Shown here piece by piece: positions 18,088 to 27,374 of a stretch of DNA of 64,000 nucleotides. The notes under the pieces are model-generated. The model did no database searches and had not been told where the DNA came from. It was given only the letters and a program-made list of their open reading frames with translations. The position numbers and the translations under genes were made by a program. Source of the DNA: Pinibacter sp031553495. Its GTDB lineage: Bacteria; Bacteroidota; Bacteroidia; Chitinophagales; Chitinophagaceae. The stretch is from contig JAVBLN010000022.1 in NCBI GenBank assembly GCA_031553495.1, positions 1-64,000 of the forward strand, written 5' to 3'. Position 1 is the stretch's first letter; each line of letters opens with the position of its first letter.

Positions 18088-18292
18088 ATTCAATTAATAA
18101 TTAATAATGAATAATTAATATGGCTGCAAGTCAGAGATCAGTAAGCAGTTGGCAGCTGGCCGTAGAGAGATCAGATATCAGAAGATGCTCACTCATAACC
18201 CATCACTCAAAACTCATCACTTGCTCAATAGCATTACTACCGTACAAGTGAGTGACACAACGATGTTCAATAGTAGCACCAAAGCCGGTTCC
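18088..18292 (+). repeat. Single mosaic core with heptad arrays on its inner side
   Basis: The class A core at 18226-18292 ends GCCGGTTCCC plus A6. Its inner side is a chain of heptad modules: AATTAAT units (18093-18119), AGTCAGAGATCAG, CAGTTGGCAGCTGG, then ACTCATA/ACCCATC/ACTCAAA/ACTCATC/ACTTGCT in strict 7-nt phase up to CAATAGC. The centre has GATGTTCAATAG instead of GATGCTTAATAG. It sits 86 bp upstream of the MATE gene and fills most of the gap 17985-18378. Confidence 0.85.
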
Positions 18293-18378
18293 CAAAAAAG
18301 TATTAGCGCACATTCCAATGCATTTACCACATTTCACTCACTTTCATTCTCATATTATCACATTACTTTCGTGCTCTT

Positions 18379-19722
18379 ATGACGATTCGTTCTGAAGCAG
18401 GTAAAACGTGGAAATTATCATCGCCGATTATTTTAGGAGAACTCACTCAATCGGCTCTTGGGATTATAGATAGTATGATGGTTGGCGCAATTAGTTATAA
18501 ACAACTGGCGGCTGCGGCATTGGTAAATAGTGTTATAAGTATTCCTTTCGTATTGGGATTTGGCATTACCATGTCGGTATCGCAAACCATTGCCGCCGCT
18601 CATGGCCGAAAAGACGGATTGCGTATTTCTCATTTCCTTTATAACGGTTTTTGCATTTGCGCGGTGGCTTCCATTATTATCGCGGCAGCGCTGATCGCAT
18701 GCAGGAAAATCTTATTTCACATTGGCCAGGATGCTGATGTAGCAAGGCTTGCAGAGCCTTACCTTGTTATAATGGCAAGTTCCACCATTCCCATGATCAT
18801 GTTTTTGGCGCTTAAACAATTTACTGACGGTCTTGAACGTACGAAAACTGCGATGGCACTTTCGCTGCTTGCTTTACCAATTAATATTTTCATCAACTGG
18901 CTGCTTGTTTACGGCAACTGGGGATTTCCAAGGCTGGAGCTGATGGGCGCGGGCATTGGCACTTTGGCTACACGCATTATTATTTTAATTGCGTTAATGA
19001 TTATTGTGAGTGTGCACCCACTGTTTAAAAGATATATTGCTGTAAGAAAAAAACAATGGCATCTCAAAAAACAAACCATTAAAGAGCTTTTGCATGTGGG
19101 CATTCCAAGCAGCTTGCAAGCAGCTATGGAAACCGGCGCTTTTGCAATATCGGGAGTTATTATAGGCACACTGGGCGCGGTGCCGCAGGCGGCGCATCAA
19201 ATTGCACTCAGTTGTGCGTCATTCACATTTATGGTAGCATTTGGGCTTGCACAAGGCGGATGCATACGCATGAGCAATGCCTGGGGAAGAAATAATTTTA
19301 AGCATATTTCGATCATTGGTAAAAGCACTTTGCTGAGCGGATTGATATATGGATGCGTGTGCGCTATCGCGTTTATAGCTATGCGAAATATTTTACCACT
19401 CACTTTCAATAACGATGCCACAGTAGTTGCGCTTGCATCCACACTTTTGTTGTTTGCAGCTTTCTTTCAAATTTCAGATGCCACACAAGCGGTGGCTGTA
19501 GGCCTGTTGCGAGGTATAAAAGATGTTTATATTCCCACAATGTATGTAGCCATTTCTTATTGGGTTATTGGTATTCCATTTGGGTGTCTTATGACATTCA
19601 CCTTTAAAATGGGCGCCGCTGGCATGTGGATTGGGTTTCTTGTCGGCCTCACTTTTACATCCGTTTTTCTTAATCTTCGCTTTTTTAAATTCGTTAAGAA
19701 AAGTCTTGGGTTTACGATATGA
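18379..19722 (+). CDS. MATE family multidrug/metabolite efflux transporter
   Basis: 447 residues with twelve predicted hydrophobic segments in two MatE halves (about 10-170 and 230-390). Conserved features include PIILGELTQSALGIIDSMMV near the N-terminus, HAHGRKDG-like AAHGRKDG after helix 2, and PQAAHQIALS in the second half. It exports cationic drugs or metabolites using sodium or proton gradients. ATG at 18379 is only about 10 bp beyond a TACTTTCG box, suggesting a very short 5' leader. It is monocistronic between mosaic elements. Substrate unknown. Confidence 0.93.
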   Translation: MTIRSEAGKTWKLSSPIILGELTQSALGIIDSMMVGAISYKQLAAAALVNSVISIPFVLGFGITMSVSQTIAAAHGRKDGLRISHFLYNGFCICAVASIIIAAALIACRKILFHIGQDADVARLAEPYLVIMASSTIPMIMFLALKQFTDGLERTKTAMALSLLALPINIFINWLLVYGNWGFPRLELMGAGIGTLATRIIILIALMIIVSVHPLFKRYIAVRKKQWHLKKQTIKELLHVGIPSSLQAAMETGAFAISGVIIGTLGAVPQAAHQIALSCASFTFMVAFGLAQGGCIRMSNAWGRNNFKHISIIGKSTLLSGLIYGCVCAIAFIAMRNILPLTFNNDATVVALASTLLLFAAFFQISDATQAVAVGLLRGIKDVYIPTMYVAISYWVIGIPFGCLMTFTFKMGAAGMWIGFLVGLTFTSVFLNLRFFKFVKKSLGFTI

Positions 19723-19770
19723 GATCGTTGCTTTACGCGACAATGTCATTAATTTAAGAAAAGGAATATT

Positions 19771-19845
19771 TATGGGCCGGGCAGTAGTATTTCTATTAAG
19801 CTTTACTTGCGTCGCACTCTTGTACATTTGATTCGCTATTCAGCG
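19771..19845 (-). repeat. Single class C mosaic core
   Basis: Reads TATGGGCCGGGCAGTAGTAT, AAGCTTTACTTGCGTCGCAC, then TTGTACATTTGATTCGC and TATTCAGCG. It matches, as reverse complement, the core at 49015-49090 over almost its whole length. It lies 48 bp after the MATE stop codon. Confidence 0.8.
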
Positions 19846-19876
19846 CATAAATAGATATGTGCATCTAAAAGTTTTT

Positions 19877-20009
19877 GTCCACGAATTACACTAAGCGCCA
19901 CAAATTAATTTTTCAAAAAAGATGTTTTGTTCTGTTAAGGAATAATAGACAATGCCGGTTATAAGTCGCCATTGGAAGGCTTTCGCGACAATTGGAGAAA
20001 TTTGTGGAC
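19877..20009. repeat. Nonamer-type inverted repeat element
   Basis: The left arm is GTCCACGAATTACACTAAGC plus CCACAAATT; the right arm is CGCGACAATTGGAGAAATTT, then GTGGAC. The interior contains CCGGTTATAAGTCGCC. It is a more diverged copy than those at 8.6 kb. With the class C core it fills the gap 19723-20168. Confidence 0.55.
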
Positions 20010-20168
20010 AAAAATATCCCTGACTTCTAACTCGTCAGCACTCTAATACTCAATAGTTTGAAAAACTCTCTGTGTCATATATACGTAATTCTTTAAAAAA
20101 AACTTGTTGAGGAAGTTGAGGGTATTTCTTTTTCTGAAGAAAAACAGTATTTTCGCTCCCTGTAACCA

Positions 20169-20525
20169 ATGCACAAAACCAAGTACATATCATTTTACAA
20201 ATGGCGGAGTACGCTATCTGCTATTATAATGCTTCTGGCGCTTAGCTTTCTTACCATTAGCAATGCAATATTATTTAACACAAAAAATATCGAAAAATTA
20301 AAGATAACTGCCAATGCGAAAAGTTGTCCATTACCTTTAACTGAAGAGGAGAAATCGCAAGCATCCTCTCTCTCCAATACGATGACGGAAGAGTATTTGC
20401 ATGACCACCATTTTGTAGCAAACCCAAAAATTAAACCAACTCAAACGCATCCCGAACATTTCTATCGTTTTTATACCGGAAAGAATTACGCTCAGCTTCA
20501 TGCCCAACCTCCCGATATGGCATAA
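20169..20525 (+). CDS. Unknown small protein with one membrane segment
   Basis: 118 residues, no family recognised. A basic N-terminus is followed by one strong hydrophobic segment (about 16-36), then a polar region with LPLTEEEKSQASSLSNTMTE and a His-rich stretch (EYLHDHHF). The C-terminus ends HAQPPDMA. It could be an uncleaved signal anchor or a signal peptide. ATG at 20169. It precedes the SulP transporter by 249 bp on the same strand; there is no evidence for a shared function. Confidence 0.6.
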   Translation: MHKTKYISFYKWRSTLSAIIMLLALSFLTISNAILFNTKNIEKLKITANAKSCPLPLTEEEKSQASSLSNTMTEEYLHDHHFVANPKIKPTQTHPEHFYRFYTGKNYAQLHAQPPDMA

Positions 20526-20774
20526 TTAATAATTGCTGCTTTCACCGGATACATCTCTTAAGTCGGATTTATTAATAATAGTGTGTTTATCACCGTTATA
20601 TTAAATTATTTTGATTTGACTTTGCCGGCATTATTATGCTTTTTTCAATAGCATAGTGGATGTTTATTTAAATGTGCTTACCTCTGATTTTCGAGAAAAG
20701 AAGAGACGACCGGTTTTCTGTTTGTTTCATTGACGCTTGCTGCTTATTTATTATCATTTTCTAATTAGTTAATA

Positions 20775-22370
20775 ATGACTTCGAAGAATAATATATCAAG
20801 GTTTTTTCTTTCAGACTTCGCATCTTCCATTGTAATATTTTTAGTAGCGTTGCCGTTGTGCCTTGGCATCGCGATGGGTTCAAACGCTCCGTTGTTTTCC
20901 GGTATTATAGCCGGTATTGCAGGCGGTATAGTTGTGGGTATTTTCAGCGGTTCGCAATTAAGTGTCAGCGGTCCGGCGGCAGGCCTTACTGCTGTTGTTG
21001 CCGTGGCTATCGGTAAGCTGCCGGCTTTCGAAGTATTTCTTCTTTCCGTTGTAATTGCCGGCTTTTTCCAGCTATTGTTTGGTTTTTTAAAAGCCGGTTT
21101 TTTAGGTGATTATATACCATCATCTGTTATTAAAGGTATGCTGGCAGCCATCGGTATCATACTTATTTTGAAGCAAATACCACATCTTGTTGGCTATCAT
21201 GGGGATTTTGAAGGAGATGAAACATTTCAGCAAACTGATGGAAATAATACTTTTACAGGAATACTTACTTCATCAAAATGGTTTCTGCCATTAGCGGCAT
21301 TCATTGGTATAACTTCATTGGTTATACAAATTGTGTGGGATAATTTTTTCGTGAAAAAAATAAAAACACTAAAGCTTATACCATCCGCATTAATTGTAGT
21401 AGTATTAGGTGTAGTTATTAATCAGGTTTTCATTAACAATTATCCCGAACTGGCGCTAAAAGGAGATAATCTTGTAAGTATCCCGGTTGCCGGTTCAACA
21501 GAAGTTTTTTTATCCTTTTTCTCTTTTCCTGATTTTTCTTACCTGGCCAAATTTGAAGTATGGAAAACCGCAGCCACACTAGCTATTATAGCAAGCTTGG
21601 AAACACTGCTTAATCTTGAAGCAATAGACAAAGTAGACCCGTTGAAACGCGTTTCACCACCAAACAGGGAACTTAAAGCACAGGGAGTTGGTAACATAGT
21701 GTCGGGCCTGCTAGGCGGATTGCCTGTTACATCGGTTATTGTACGCTCATCTGCAAATGTGAATGCAGGTGGTAAAACTAAACTTGCAACAATTTTGCAT
21801 GGTGTTTTACTTTTATTATGTGTAGCGTTTATACCGCGCATCTTAAATTTAATTCCATTATCAGCGCTTGCCGGAGTTTTGGTTTATACCGGTTTTAAAC
21901 TCGCAAAACCATCTGTGTTCAATTCCGTATTTAAAAAAGGTTGGGATCAGTTTTTACCTTTTATTGTTACTATTGGCGCTATATTATTTACAGATTTGTT
22001 GATTGGAATTATGGTAGGCTGTATGGTAGGTTTTGTATTTGTTTTGAGAAGCAATTTCAAATCGGCTGTATTTGTAGTGAGCGATGATAATAAATACCTG
22101 TTTCGCCTGCGAAAAGACGTTTCATTTTTAAACAAACCAATTATAAAAAACAAACTGGAGCTTGTGCCCGAAAATGCTTATGTGTTAATAGACTCTACCC
22201 GTGCTGATTTTATCGATAAAGAAATTATTGAAGTTATAGAGGATTTTATGAAACATGCCAAATTGAAAAATATTAGAGTAGAGCTGAAAAAAAGCCAGTA
22301 TAAAATGCAAGGCTTCACCGCACCTGAGCCAAAGGCATTCACCATCCAATCGTTAGAACCAGTGTATTAA
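20775..22370 (+). CDS. SulP family inorganic anion transporter (candidate bicarbonate transporter)
   Basis: 531 residues. A membrane domain of about ten to twelve segments starts FASSIVIFLVALPLCLGIAMGSNAPLFSGI and contains the family signature GSQLSVSGPAAGLTAVV (about 62-78). A STAS domain follows at about 450-520 (ENAYVLIDSTRADFIDKEII). SulP proteins carry sulfate, bicarbonate or other anions by proton or sodium coupling. The beta-carbonic anhydrase gene directly downstream on the same strand favours bicarbonate, as in SulP-CA pairings elsewhere. That substrate is inference from context. ATG at 20775. Confidence 0.92.
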   Translation: MTSKNNISRFFLSDFASSIVIFLVALPLCLGIAMGSNAPLFSGIIAGIAGGIVVGIFSGSQLSVSGPAAGLTAVVAVAIGKLPAFEVFLLSVVIAGFFQLLFGFLKAGFLGDYIPSSVIKGMLAAIGIILILKQIPHLVGYHGDFEGDETFQQTDGNNTFTGILTSSKWFLPLAAFIGITSLVIQIVWDNFFVKKIKTLKLIPSALIVVVLGVVINQVFINNYPELALKGDNLVSIPVAGSTEVFLSFFSFPDFSYLAKFEVWKTAATLAIIASLETLLNLEAIDKVDPLKRVSPPNRELKAQGVGNIVSGLLGGLPVTSVIVRSSANVNAGGKTKLATILHGVLLLLCVAFIPRILNLIPLSALAGVLVYTGFKLAKPSVFNSVFKKGWDQFLPFIVTIGAILFTDLLIGIMVGCMVGFVFVLRSNFKSAVFVVSDDNKYLFRLRKDVSFLNKPIIKNKLELVPENAYVLIDSTRADFIDKEIIEVIEDFMKHAKLKNIRVELKKSQYKMQGFTAPEPKAFTIQSLEPVY

Positions 22371-22415
22371 TTTGAAAATGTATGAGTGAATTTTGCTTAG
22401 ATGTTTTGAATTCGC

Positions 22416-22569
22416 TATACTATACGCAGTATAAAATTGTGCATGAATGCTTCGCTTTGCTGAATAGAAATCCTACCGTACAAGTGAGTGACACAACAGA
22501 AGCTTAATAGTAGCAATATCGCTAGTTCATAAAAAACTTGCACAGTGTATGCCGTGTTAAGTATAAATG
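22416..22569 (+). repeat. Single mosaic core with extended flanks
   Basis: Left flank TATACTATACGCAGTATAA, TTGTGCATGAATGCTTCGC, then class A core (22461-22528) with ACAGAAGCTT instead of ACGATGCTT. The right flank is AAAAAACTTGCACAGTG, then GTTAAGTATAAATG. It is the same architecture as 6501-6657 and 51027-51180. It separates the SulP transporter and carbonic anhydrase genes. Confidence 0.82.
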
Positions 22570-22571
22570 AA

Positions 22572-22600
22572 TTTGAAAATGTTGGTAATGTTTATCTTTA
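22572..22600 (+). promoter_or_regulatory. Candidate Bacteroidota-type promoter for the carbonic anhydrase
   Basis: TTTG at 22572-22575 and TATCTTTA at 22593-22600 are separated by 17 bp. This is close to the -33/-7 pattern TTTG and TAnnTTTG known for the primary sigma factor of this phylum. The predicted start would lie about 25 bp before the ATG at 22632. Confidence 0.45.
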
Positions 22601-22631
22601 TCATAACTAAACAAAAAATCAAAATAACTGT

Positions 22632-23270
22632 ATGAAATCGTACGAAAAATTGCTGTTAGAGAATAAAGGCTGGGCAGCTGAAAAAGTACATGATGATCCT
22701 GATTATTTCAACAGGCTGGCACACATTCAGCGACCTGAATTTTTATGGATCGGTTGTAGTGATAGCCGTGTACCTGCAAATGAAATTACAGGTACACAAC
22801 CCGGCGAAATATTTGTGCATCGCAACATTGCGAATCTTGTTATTCACACCGATGTAAACCTGCTGAGTGTTTTGGAATACGCCACTGTTCACTTAAAAGT
22901 AAGACATGTTATTGTTTGTGGTCATTATGGCTGTGGTGGTATTAAAGCTGCTACAACTAACGAGGATAACAAACAGGTATTGAATATGTGGCTGCGCAAT
23001 ATTAAAGATGTGTACAGGCATCACAGGCAGGAGCTGGACAATATAAAAAATGAAGATGACAGGTTGAACAGACTTACCGAACTGAATGTAAAAGAACAGG
23101 TAATGAATCTGTCAAAAACATCAATTATACAAAAGGCCTGGGCGCAGGAAAACAGGCCGCATCTTCACGGATGGGTATATGGTCTAAAAGACGGAATCAT
23201 AAACCCGGTATTTGAAATGGCAGCCGGTACTCATATTGATCCGTTGTATGAATACGTGAATTTTAAATAG
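22632..23270 (+). CDS. can: Beta-class carbonic anhydrase
   Basis: 212 residues. Interconverts carbon dioxide and bicarbonate in the cytosol. Zinc ligands are at the same positions as in E. coli Can: Cys42 and Asp44 in GCSDSR, His98 and Cys101 in CGHYGCGG; Arg46 completes the Asp-Arg dyad. The length is slightly below the E. coli enzyme (220). The SulP transporter lies upstream on the same strand, so the two plausibly cooperate in bicarbonate supply for carboxylases or pH control. A separate promoter is suggested just upstream. ATG at 22632. Confidence 0.97.
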   Translation: MKSYEKLLLENKGWAAEKVHDDPDYFNRLAHIQRPEFLWIGCSDSRVPANEITGTQPGEIFVHRNIANLVIHTDVNLLSVLEYATVHLKVRHVIVCGHYGCGGIKAATTNEDNKQVLNMWLRNIKDVYRHHRQELDNIKNEDDRLNRLTELNVKEQVMNLSKTSIIQKAWAQENRPHLHGWVYGLKDGIINPVFEMAAGTHIDPLYEYVNFK

Positions 23271-23368
23271 CAATAGGGCAGGGGGGCTGGTGGCCGTAGC
23301 CTACTATCGGCCACCAGCTACACTTCCTGCCATTAAAAGCCGTATTTTGCACCAAATAGTATTTTTAA

Positions 23369-24277
23369 ATGTCAATTCAGGTCAACGGACTAGTAAAAAA
23401 ATTTGGCGAACAAAGAGCTGTGGATGATATTTCCTTTACAATAAATAAAGGTGAAATTGTTGGGTTCCTGGGACCCAATGGTGCAGGAAAATCCACTACC
23501 ATGAAGATTATGACCGGTTATATACAAGCCGATGCAGGAAGTGTGTCAGTTTGCAACATGGACATTCAAAAACAGGCTATCGAGGTAAAAAAAAAGACAG
23601 GCTATCTGCCCGAGGCAAATCCTTTATACTATGATATGTATGTTCGCGAATATCTTGGTTTTATTGCCGGCCTGCACAAGGTGCCAAATAAAAAAGAGGC
23701 CATTGAAAAAGTAATTGCAACTGTTGGCCTTACTCCTGAAAGCAATAAAAAAACCGGGCAACTTTCGAAGGGTTATAAACAGCGGGTCGGATTGGCGGCA
23801 GCTCTTTTGCACGATCCTGAAGTGCTGATACTTGACGAGCCTACTACGGGCCTTGACCCCAATCAAATCATTGAAATTCGCGAGGTGATAAAAAAGCTTG
23901 GAGAGAATAAAACGGTTATTTTTTCCTCACACATTTTGCAGGAAGTGGAAGCCATTTGCAACCGGGTTATCATTATCAACAAAGGGAAAATAATTGCCGA
24001 TGATAGCGTTACCAATCTGCGTAGGCAAAACAACAATGATATAATTCGTATTAGTTTTAAAGAACCGCTGGAGCCTGAATGGCTGCAACGCTTAAGCGCT
24101 GTTCAAAATGTTGTAAAAGTCAACTTGTATGAATGGGAGCTTACCCCAACCGATGTAAACGAAGCAAAAAAGCAACTACTGGAAATGGCTTTGCAGCATA
24201 ATCTGAATATTACATCACTTCAAAGCGGCGCACAAAAGCTGGAAGATGTTTTCAGAAATCTAACTCTATTCAATTGA
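23369..24277 (+). CDS. gldA: Gliding-motility-type ABC transporter ATP-binding protein GldA
   Basis: 302 residues. Walker A GPNGAGKS (about 35-42), the ABC signature region LSKGYKQRVGLAAALLHDPE, Walker B VLILDEPTTGLDPNQ and switch histidine FSSHILQEVE. The strongly conserved YLPEANPLYYDMYVREYLGF segment and the length with a C-terminal extension (YEWELTPTDVNEAKKQLLEM) match GldA, which pairs with GldF/GldG in gliding bacteria. No permease gene is adjacent; in Flavobacterium gldA is likewise unlinked from gldFG. The gliding role is by homology; another ABC-2 type exporter is possible. Confidence 0.85.
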   Translation: MSIQVNGLVKKFGEQRAVDDISFTINKGEIVGFLGPNGAGKSTTMKIMTGYIQADAGSVSVCNMDIQKQAIEVKKKTGYLPEANPLYYDMYVREYLGFIAGLHKVPNKKEAIEKVIATVGLTPESNKKTGQLSKGYKQRVGLAAALLHDPEVLILDEPTTGLDPNQIIEIREVIKKLGENKTVIFSSHILQEVEAICNRVIIINKGKIIADDSVTNLRRQNNNDIIRISFKEPLEPEWLQRLSAVQNVVKVNLYEWELTPTDVNEAKKQLLEMALQHNLNITSLQSGAQKLEDVFRNLTLFN

Positions 24278-24390
24278 AAATTGAAAAAAAATATTGAAAC
24301 TTTGAATATCCGCTTTGTGCGCGAAACTCGGATGAAGTTTTCAACTCGCATTTCTTTTTATGATGTAGATGCTTATTGAGTTAGTATATT

Positions 24391-24740
24391 ATGGTACCGG
24401 CATTGGTATTTCATGGCATCATCGTTGCGTCGCAATCACTTCATCGGTTGTAATTCTTTTCATCGGTTAAAATAATTCAGGCCTTGCCGTTATCTTGATG
24501 TCCTACACCTTTGAGGTGTAGGACATCTTTGTTTTTGTCATCTCTTGAAAAAACCACAATGGGTGTGAGATTAGTTGAAAGTTGAAAATTGAAAGTTGAA
24601 AGTGCTTTTTACACTGATTACATGCCAAAACAAAAGCACTCATAACTCAACACTCATAACTCATAACTTGTTGAATAGCATTCCTGCCGCACAAGTGAGT
24701 GACACAACGATGATGCCATGAAATACCAATGCCGGTTCCC
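24391..24740. mobile_element. Composite mosaic element, 350 bp, with hairpin and heptad interior
   Basis: Class B core in minus orientation (24391-24468) and a hybrid core in plus orientation (24672-24740) with class A centre and class B outer end (GATGATGCCATGAAATACC). The interior contains the GATGTCCTACACCT hairpin (24497-24527), TTGAAAG heptads (24574-24603), a 40-bp spacer with inverted ends AGTGCTTTT/AAAAGCACT (24601-24640), and ACTCATA heptads (24637-24666). It fills the gap between gldA and lptB and ends with A8. Confidence 0.87.
24497..24527. other. 14-bp stem hairpin, covarying with the one at 3074
   Basis: GATGTCCTACACCT, loop TTG, then AGGTGTAGGACATC. Compared with the hairpin at 3074-3108, one base pair has changed from A-T to G-C on both arms, which keeps the stem intact. 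Confidence 0.8.
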
Positions 24741-24832
24741 AAAAAAAATCCTGCAATATGTAGTATGCCTTTCCAATTTCTTATTTCCACATTAACATTA
24801 GTTCCGGTATTTTTGTCCAAAAGCTTTAATAC

Positions 24833-25624
24833 TTGAGTTTAACAATACATACCCGGGAATTGGTAAAAACTTATAGCAACCGCACGGTGGTGAACCATGT
24901 ATCTGTAAATGTGCAGCAGGGCGAAATTGTGGGATTGCTTGGACCAAATGGCGCCGGAAAAACAACCACTTTTTATATGGTGGTGGGCCTTATAAAACCC
25001 GATGAAGGAAAAGTTTTTCTTAATGATGATGATATAACCAAATTGCCCATGTACAAAAGGGCGCAGTTAGGTATAGGATATTTACCACAGGAAGCTTCCG
25101 TTTTCCGCAAACTGACTGTGGAAGATAATATTAAAGCTGTACTGGAAATGACGGATCTTTCCAAACAGGAACAAAAGCAAAAGCTGGAAGACCTGCTGGA
25201 TGAGTTTCGACTTCACCATGTGCGCAAAAACAATGGCGACAGCCTTAGCGGCGGCGAAAGAAGAAGAACGGAGATTGCCCGCGCACTTGCCGTGGATCCC
25301 AAATTCATATTACTTGACGAACCCTTTGCCGGGGTAGACCCCATTGCGGTGGAAGACATTCAAACCGTGGTGGCCCGCCTGAAATATAAGAACATAGGTA
25401 TTTTAATTACAGACCACAATGTGAACGAAACATTGTCCATTTGCGATCGGGCTTATTTGCTGATCGATGGCAAAATATTTAAACACGGCACAGCCGAACA
25501 ACTCGCTGAGGATGAACAGGTAAGAAGATTATACCTTGGGCGCAACTTCGAATTGCGCCGGAAAGATTACCTGCATGAAGAAGTAATGAAAGGTATCGGC
25601 GATTTACCAACTATCCAAGAATAG
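24833..25624 (+). CDS. lptB: Lipopolysaccharide export ABC transporter ATPase LptB
   Basis: 263 residues. Walker A GPNGAGKT (about 35-42), Q-loop FRKLTVEDNI preceded by YLPQEASV, signature LSGGERRRTEIARALA, Walker B FILLDEPFAGVDPIAVEDIQ, switch His in ITDHNVNETLSICDRAYLL. The LSGGERRR-EIARALA and FAGVDPIAV strings are diagnostic of LptB. It drives extraction of LPS from the inner membrane with LptFG. The start appears to be TTG at 24833 (TTG AGT TTA), since no ATG precedes the conserved first strand. About 240 residues is usual, so the C-terminal tail here is a little longer. Confidence 0.95.
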   Translation: MSLTIHTRELVKTYSNRTVVNHVSVNVQQGEIVGLLGPNGAGKTTTFYMVVGLIKPDEGKVFLNDDDITKLPMYKRAQLGIGYLPQEASVFRKLTVEDNIKAVLEMTDLSKQEQKQKLEDLLDEFRLHHVRKNNGDSLSGGERRRTEIARALAVDPKFILLDEPFAGVDPIAVEDIQTVVARLKYKNIGILITDHNVNETLSICDRAYLLIDGKIFKHGTAEQLAEDEQVRRLYLGRNFELRRKDYLHEEVMKGIGDLPTIQE

Positions 25625-25822
25625 AAAATAACAGCGGAGAAAGTCAAAATACATAAAGTAATATATTTTAGTATTTCATTTTCATAGTTTATCATATAGC
25701 AAAATCTATTATTTTGCAGCCGTTTTTCTATAGTGCAACAGAAAATGACAATAATCATCACATTTTTTTACACTATAATAGAAGAATCTCTGGCATCAAT
25801 TTCATAAATTGCAGAAACACAT

Positions 25823-27346
25823 ATGAAAATTCTATCTCCCGCCATATCTCGATTAGCAAGGCTTCGTTTCTACCAATTACAGGAATGGATCGAAAATCCG
25901 TTGCCTGCACAGCGGGAAGTATTGCAACACCTTATCACTTCCGCGCAATACACAGAATTTGGCCGCAAATATAATTTTGACCAGCTTTTTAATATCCGGC
26001 AGTTTAAGCAAACCGTTCCGGTTAGTGAGTATAACGATCTGAAACCCTACATTCAGCGCATGATGGATGGCGAAGAAAATATTCTTTGGAACACACCCAT
26101 CAATTGGTTTGCTAAAAGCAGCGGCACCACCAGCGATAAAAGTAAGTTCATACCCATAGGCGAGGAAAGCCTGGAAGAAACACATTTCCAGGGAGCCAAA
26201 GATGTTATTACAATGTATTACCAGTACAACCCGGAATCTGAATTACTAACCGGTAAAGGATTGGTGGTAGGTGGAAGTCACCAGGTAAACCAGCTTAATG
26301 AAGAAGTGAGTTTTGGAGATTTGAGTGCCGTTTTACTTCAGAACACGCCGTTTTGGGGGCATTGGCTACGCACGCCGGAATTATCCATAGCATTGATGGA
26401 CGAATGGGAAAACAAAATTGAACTGCTTGCAGCCAACACAATTCCGGAAAATGTTACTTCTATTTCAGGGGTTCCCACATGGACACTGGTGCTTTTTAAA
26501 CGTATTTTGGAAATAACAGGCAAGGAATGTATTAAAGAGGTTTGGCCAAATCTTGAGCTCTACATGCATGGCGGCGTTTCATTTGTACCTTATAAAGAAC
26601 AATTTCAAAAACTGATTGGCAGCGATATTAACTATCTGGAAATGTATAATGCCAGTGAAGGTTTTTTTGCAGCACAGAATAATCCTGAGGAAGACGGTAT
26701 GCTGCTTTTCACACAACACGGCATTTTTTATGAATTTATGCCGCTCGAGGAGTATGGAAAAAAATTTCCGAATACTATAGGATTGAATAAAGTGCAAACA
26801 GGGGTTAATTATGCATTGATAATTACCACCAATGGCGGCCTTTGGCGTTATATTATAGGCGATACCATTCAGTTTGTTTCACTCAATCCATATAAAATAA
26901 AAGTAACGGGCAGGCTAAAACATTTTATAAACGCTTTTGGCGAAGAGATCATTGTAGAAAATGCAGACAAAGCCATTAGTATAGCTTCCGAAAAAACAAG
27001 CGCCGTAGTGAACGATTATACCGCCGCCCCGGTTTATTTTAGCGAAAACAACAATGGCGCTCATGAATGGCTGATAGAATTTGATAAAGCGCCTGCTGAT
27101 ATAAAACAATTTGTTGTTGAACTTGACTCCGCACTTAAGAATATCAACAGCGATTACGAAGCAAAACGCCATAAAGACATCGCTTTGCGCATGCCACTTG
27201 TTCATTCGCTTCCCAAAGGGATCTTTAATGAGTGGCTTCGCCTGAAAAACAAATTGGGCGGACAACACAAAATTCCCCGTCTTAGCAACGAAAGAAAGAT
27301 CATTGAAGAAATTAAAAGCCTGTTCCTGAAAACACGGTTTCAATAA
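25823..27346 (+). CDS. GH3 superfamily protein (acyl-adenylate/amino-acid conjugating fold)
   Basis: 507 residues resembling plant GH3 auxin-responsive proteins, which belong to the ANL adenylating superfamily. Visible motifs are the phosphate-binding loop SSGTTSDKSKFIPI (about 98-111), MYNASEGFFAAQ (about 274-285) with the Ser/Glu that contacts nucleotide, and YIIGDTIQFVSLNPYKIKVTGR. The N-terminus resembles other bacterial members (REVLQHLITSAQYTEFGRKY). Plant enzymes conjugate jasmonate or auxin to amino acids. The bacterial substrate is unknown. ATG at 25823; 25625-25822 upstream shows no element. Monocistronic. Confidence 0.88.
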   Translation: MKILSPAISRLARLRFYQLQEWIENPLPAQREVLQHLITSAQYTEFGRKYNFDQLFNIRQFKQTVPVSEYNDLKPYIQRMMDGEENILWNTPINWFAKSSGTTSDKSKFIPIGEESLEETHFQGAKDVITMYYQYNPESELLTGKGLVVGGSHQVNQLNEEVSFGDLSAVLLQNTPFWGHWLRTPELSIALMDEWENKIELLAANTIPENVTSISGVPTWTLVLFKRILEITGKECIKEVWPNLELYMHGGVSFVPYKEQFQKLIGSDINYLEMYNASEGFFAAQNNPEEDGMLLFTQHGIFYEFMPLEEYGKKFPNTIGLNKVQTGVNYALIITTNGGLWRYIIGDTIQFVSLNPYKIKVTGRLKHFINAFGEEIIVENADKAISIASEKTSAVVNDYTAAPVYFSENNNGAHEWLIEFDKAPADIKQFVVELDSALKNINSDYEAKRHKDIALRMPLVHSLPKGIFNEWLRLKNKLGGQHKIPRLSNERKIIEEIKSLFLKTRFQ

Positions 27347-27374
27347 AGCGAATTCCTCTTTCATTTTTTTTATG

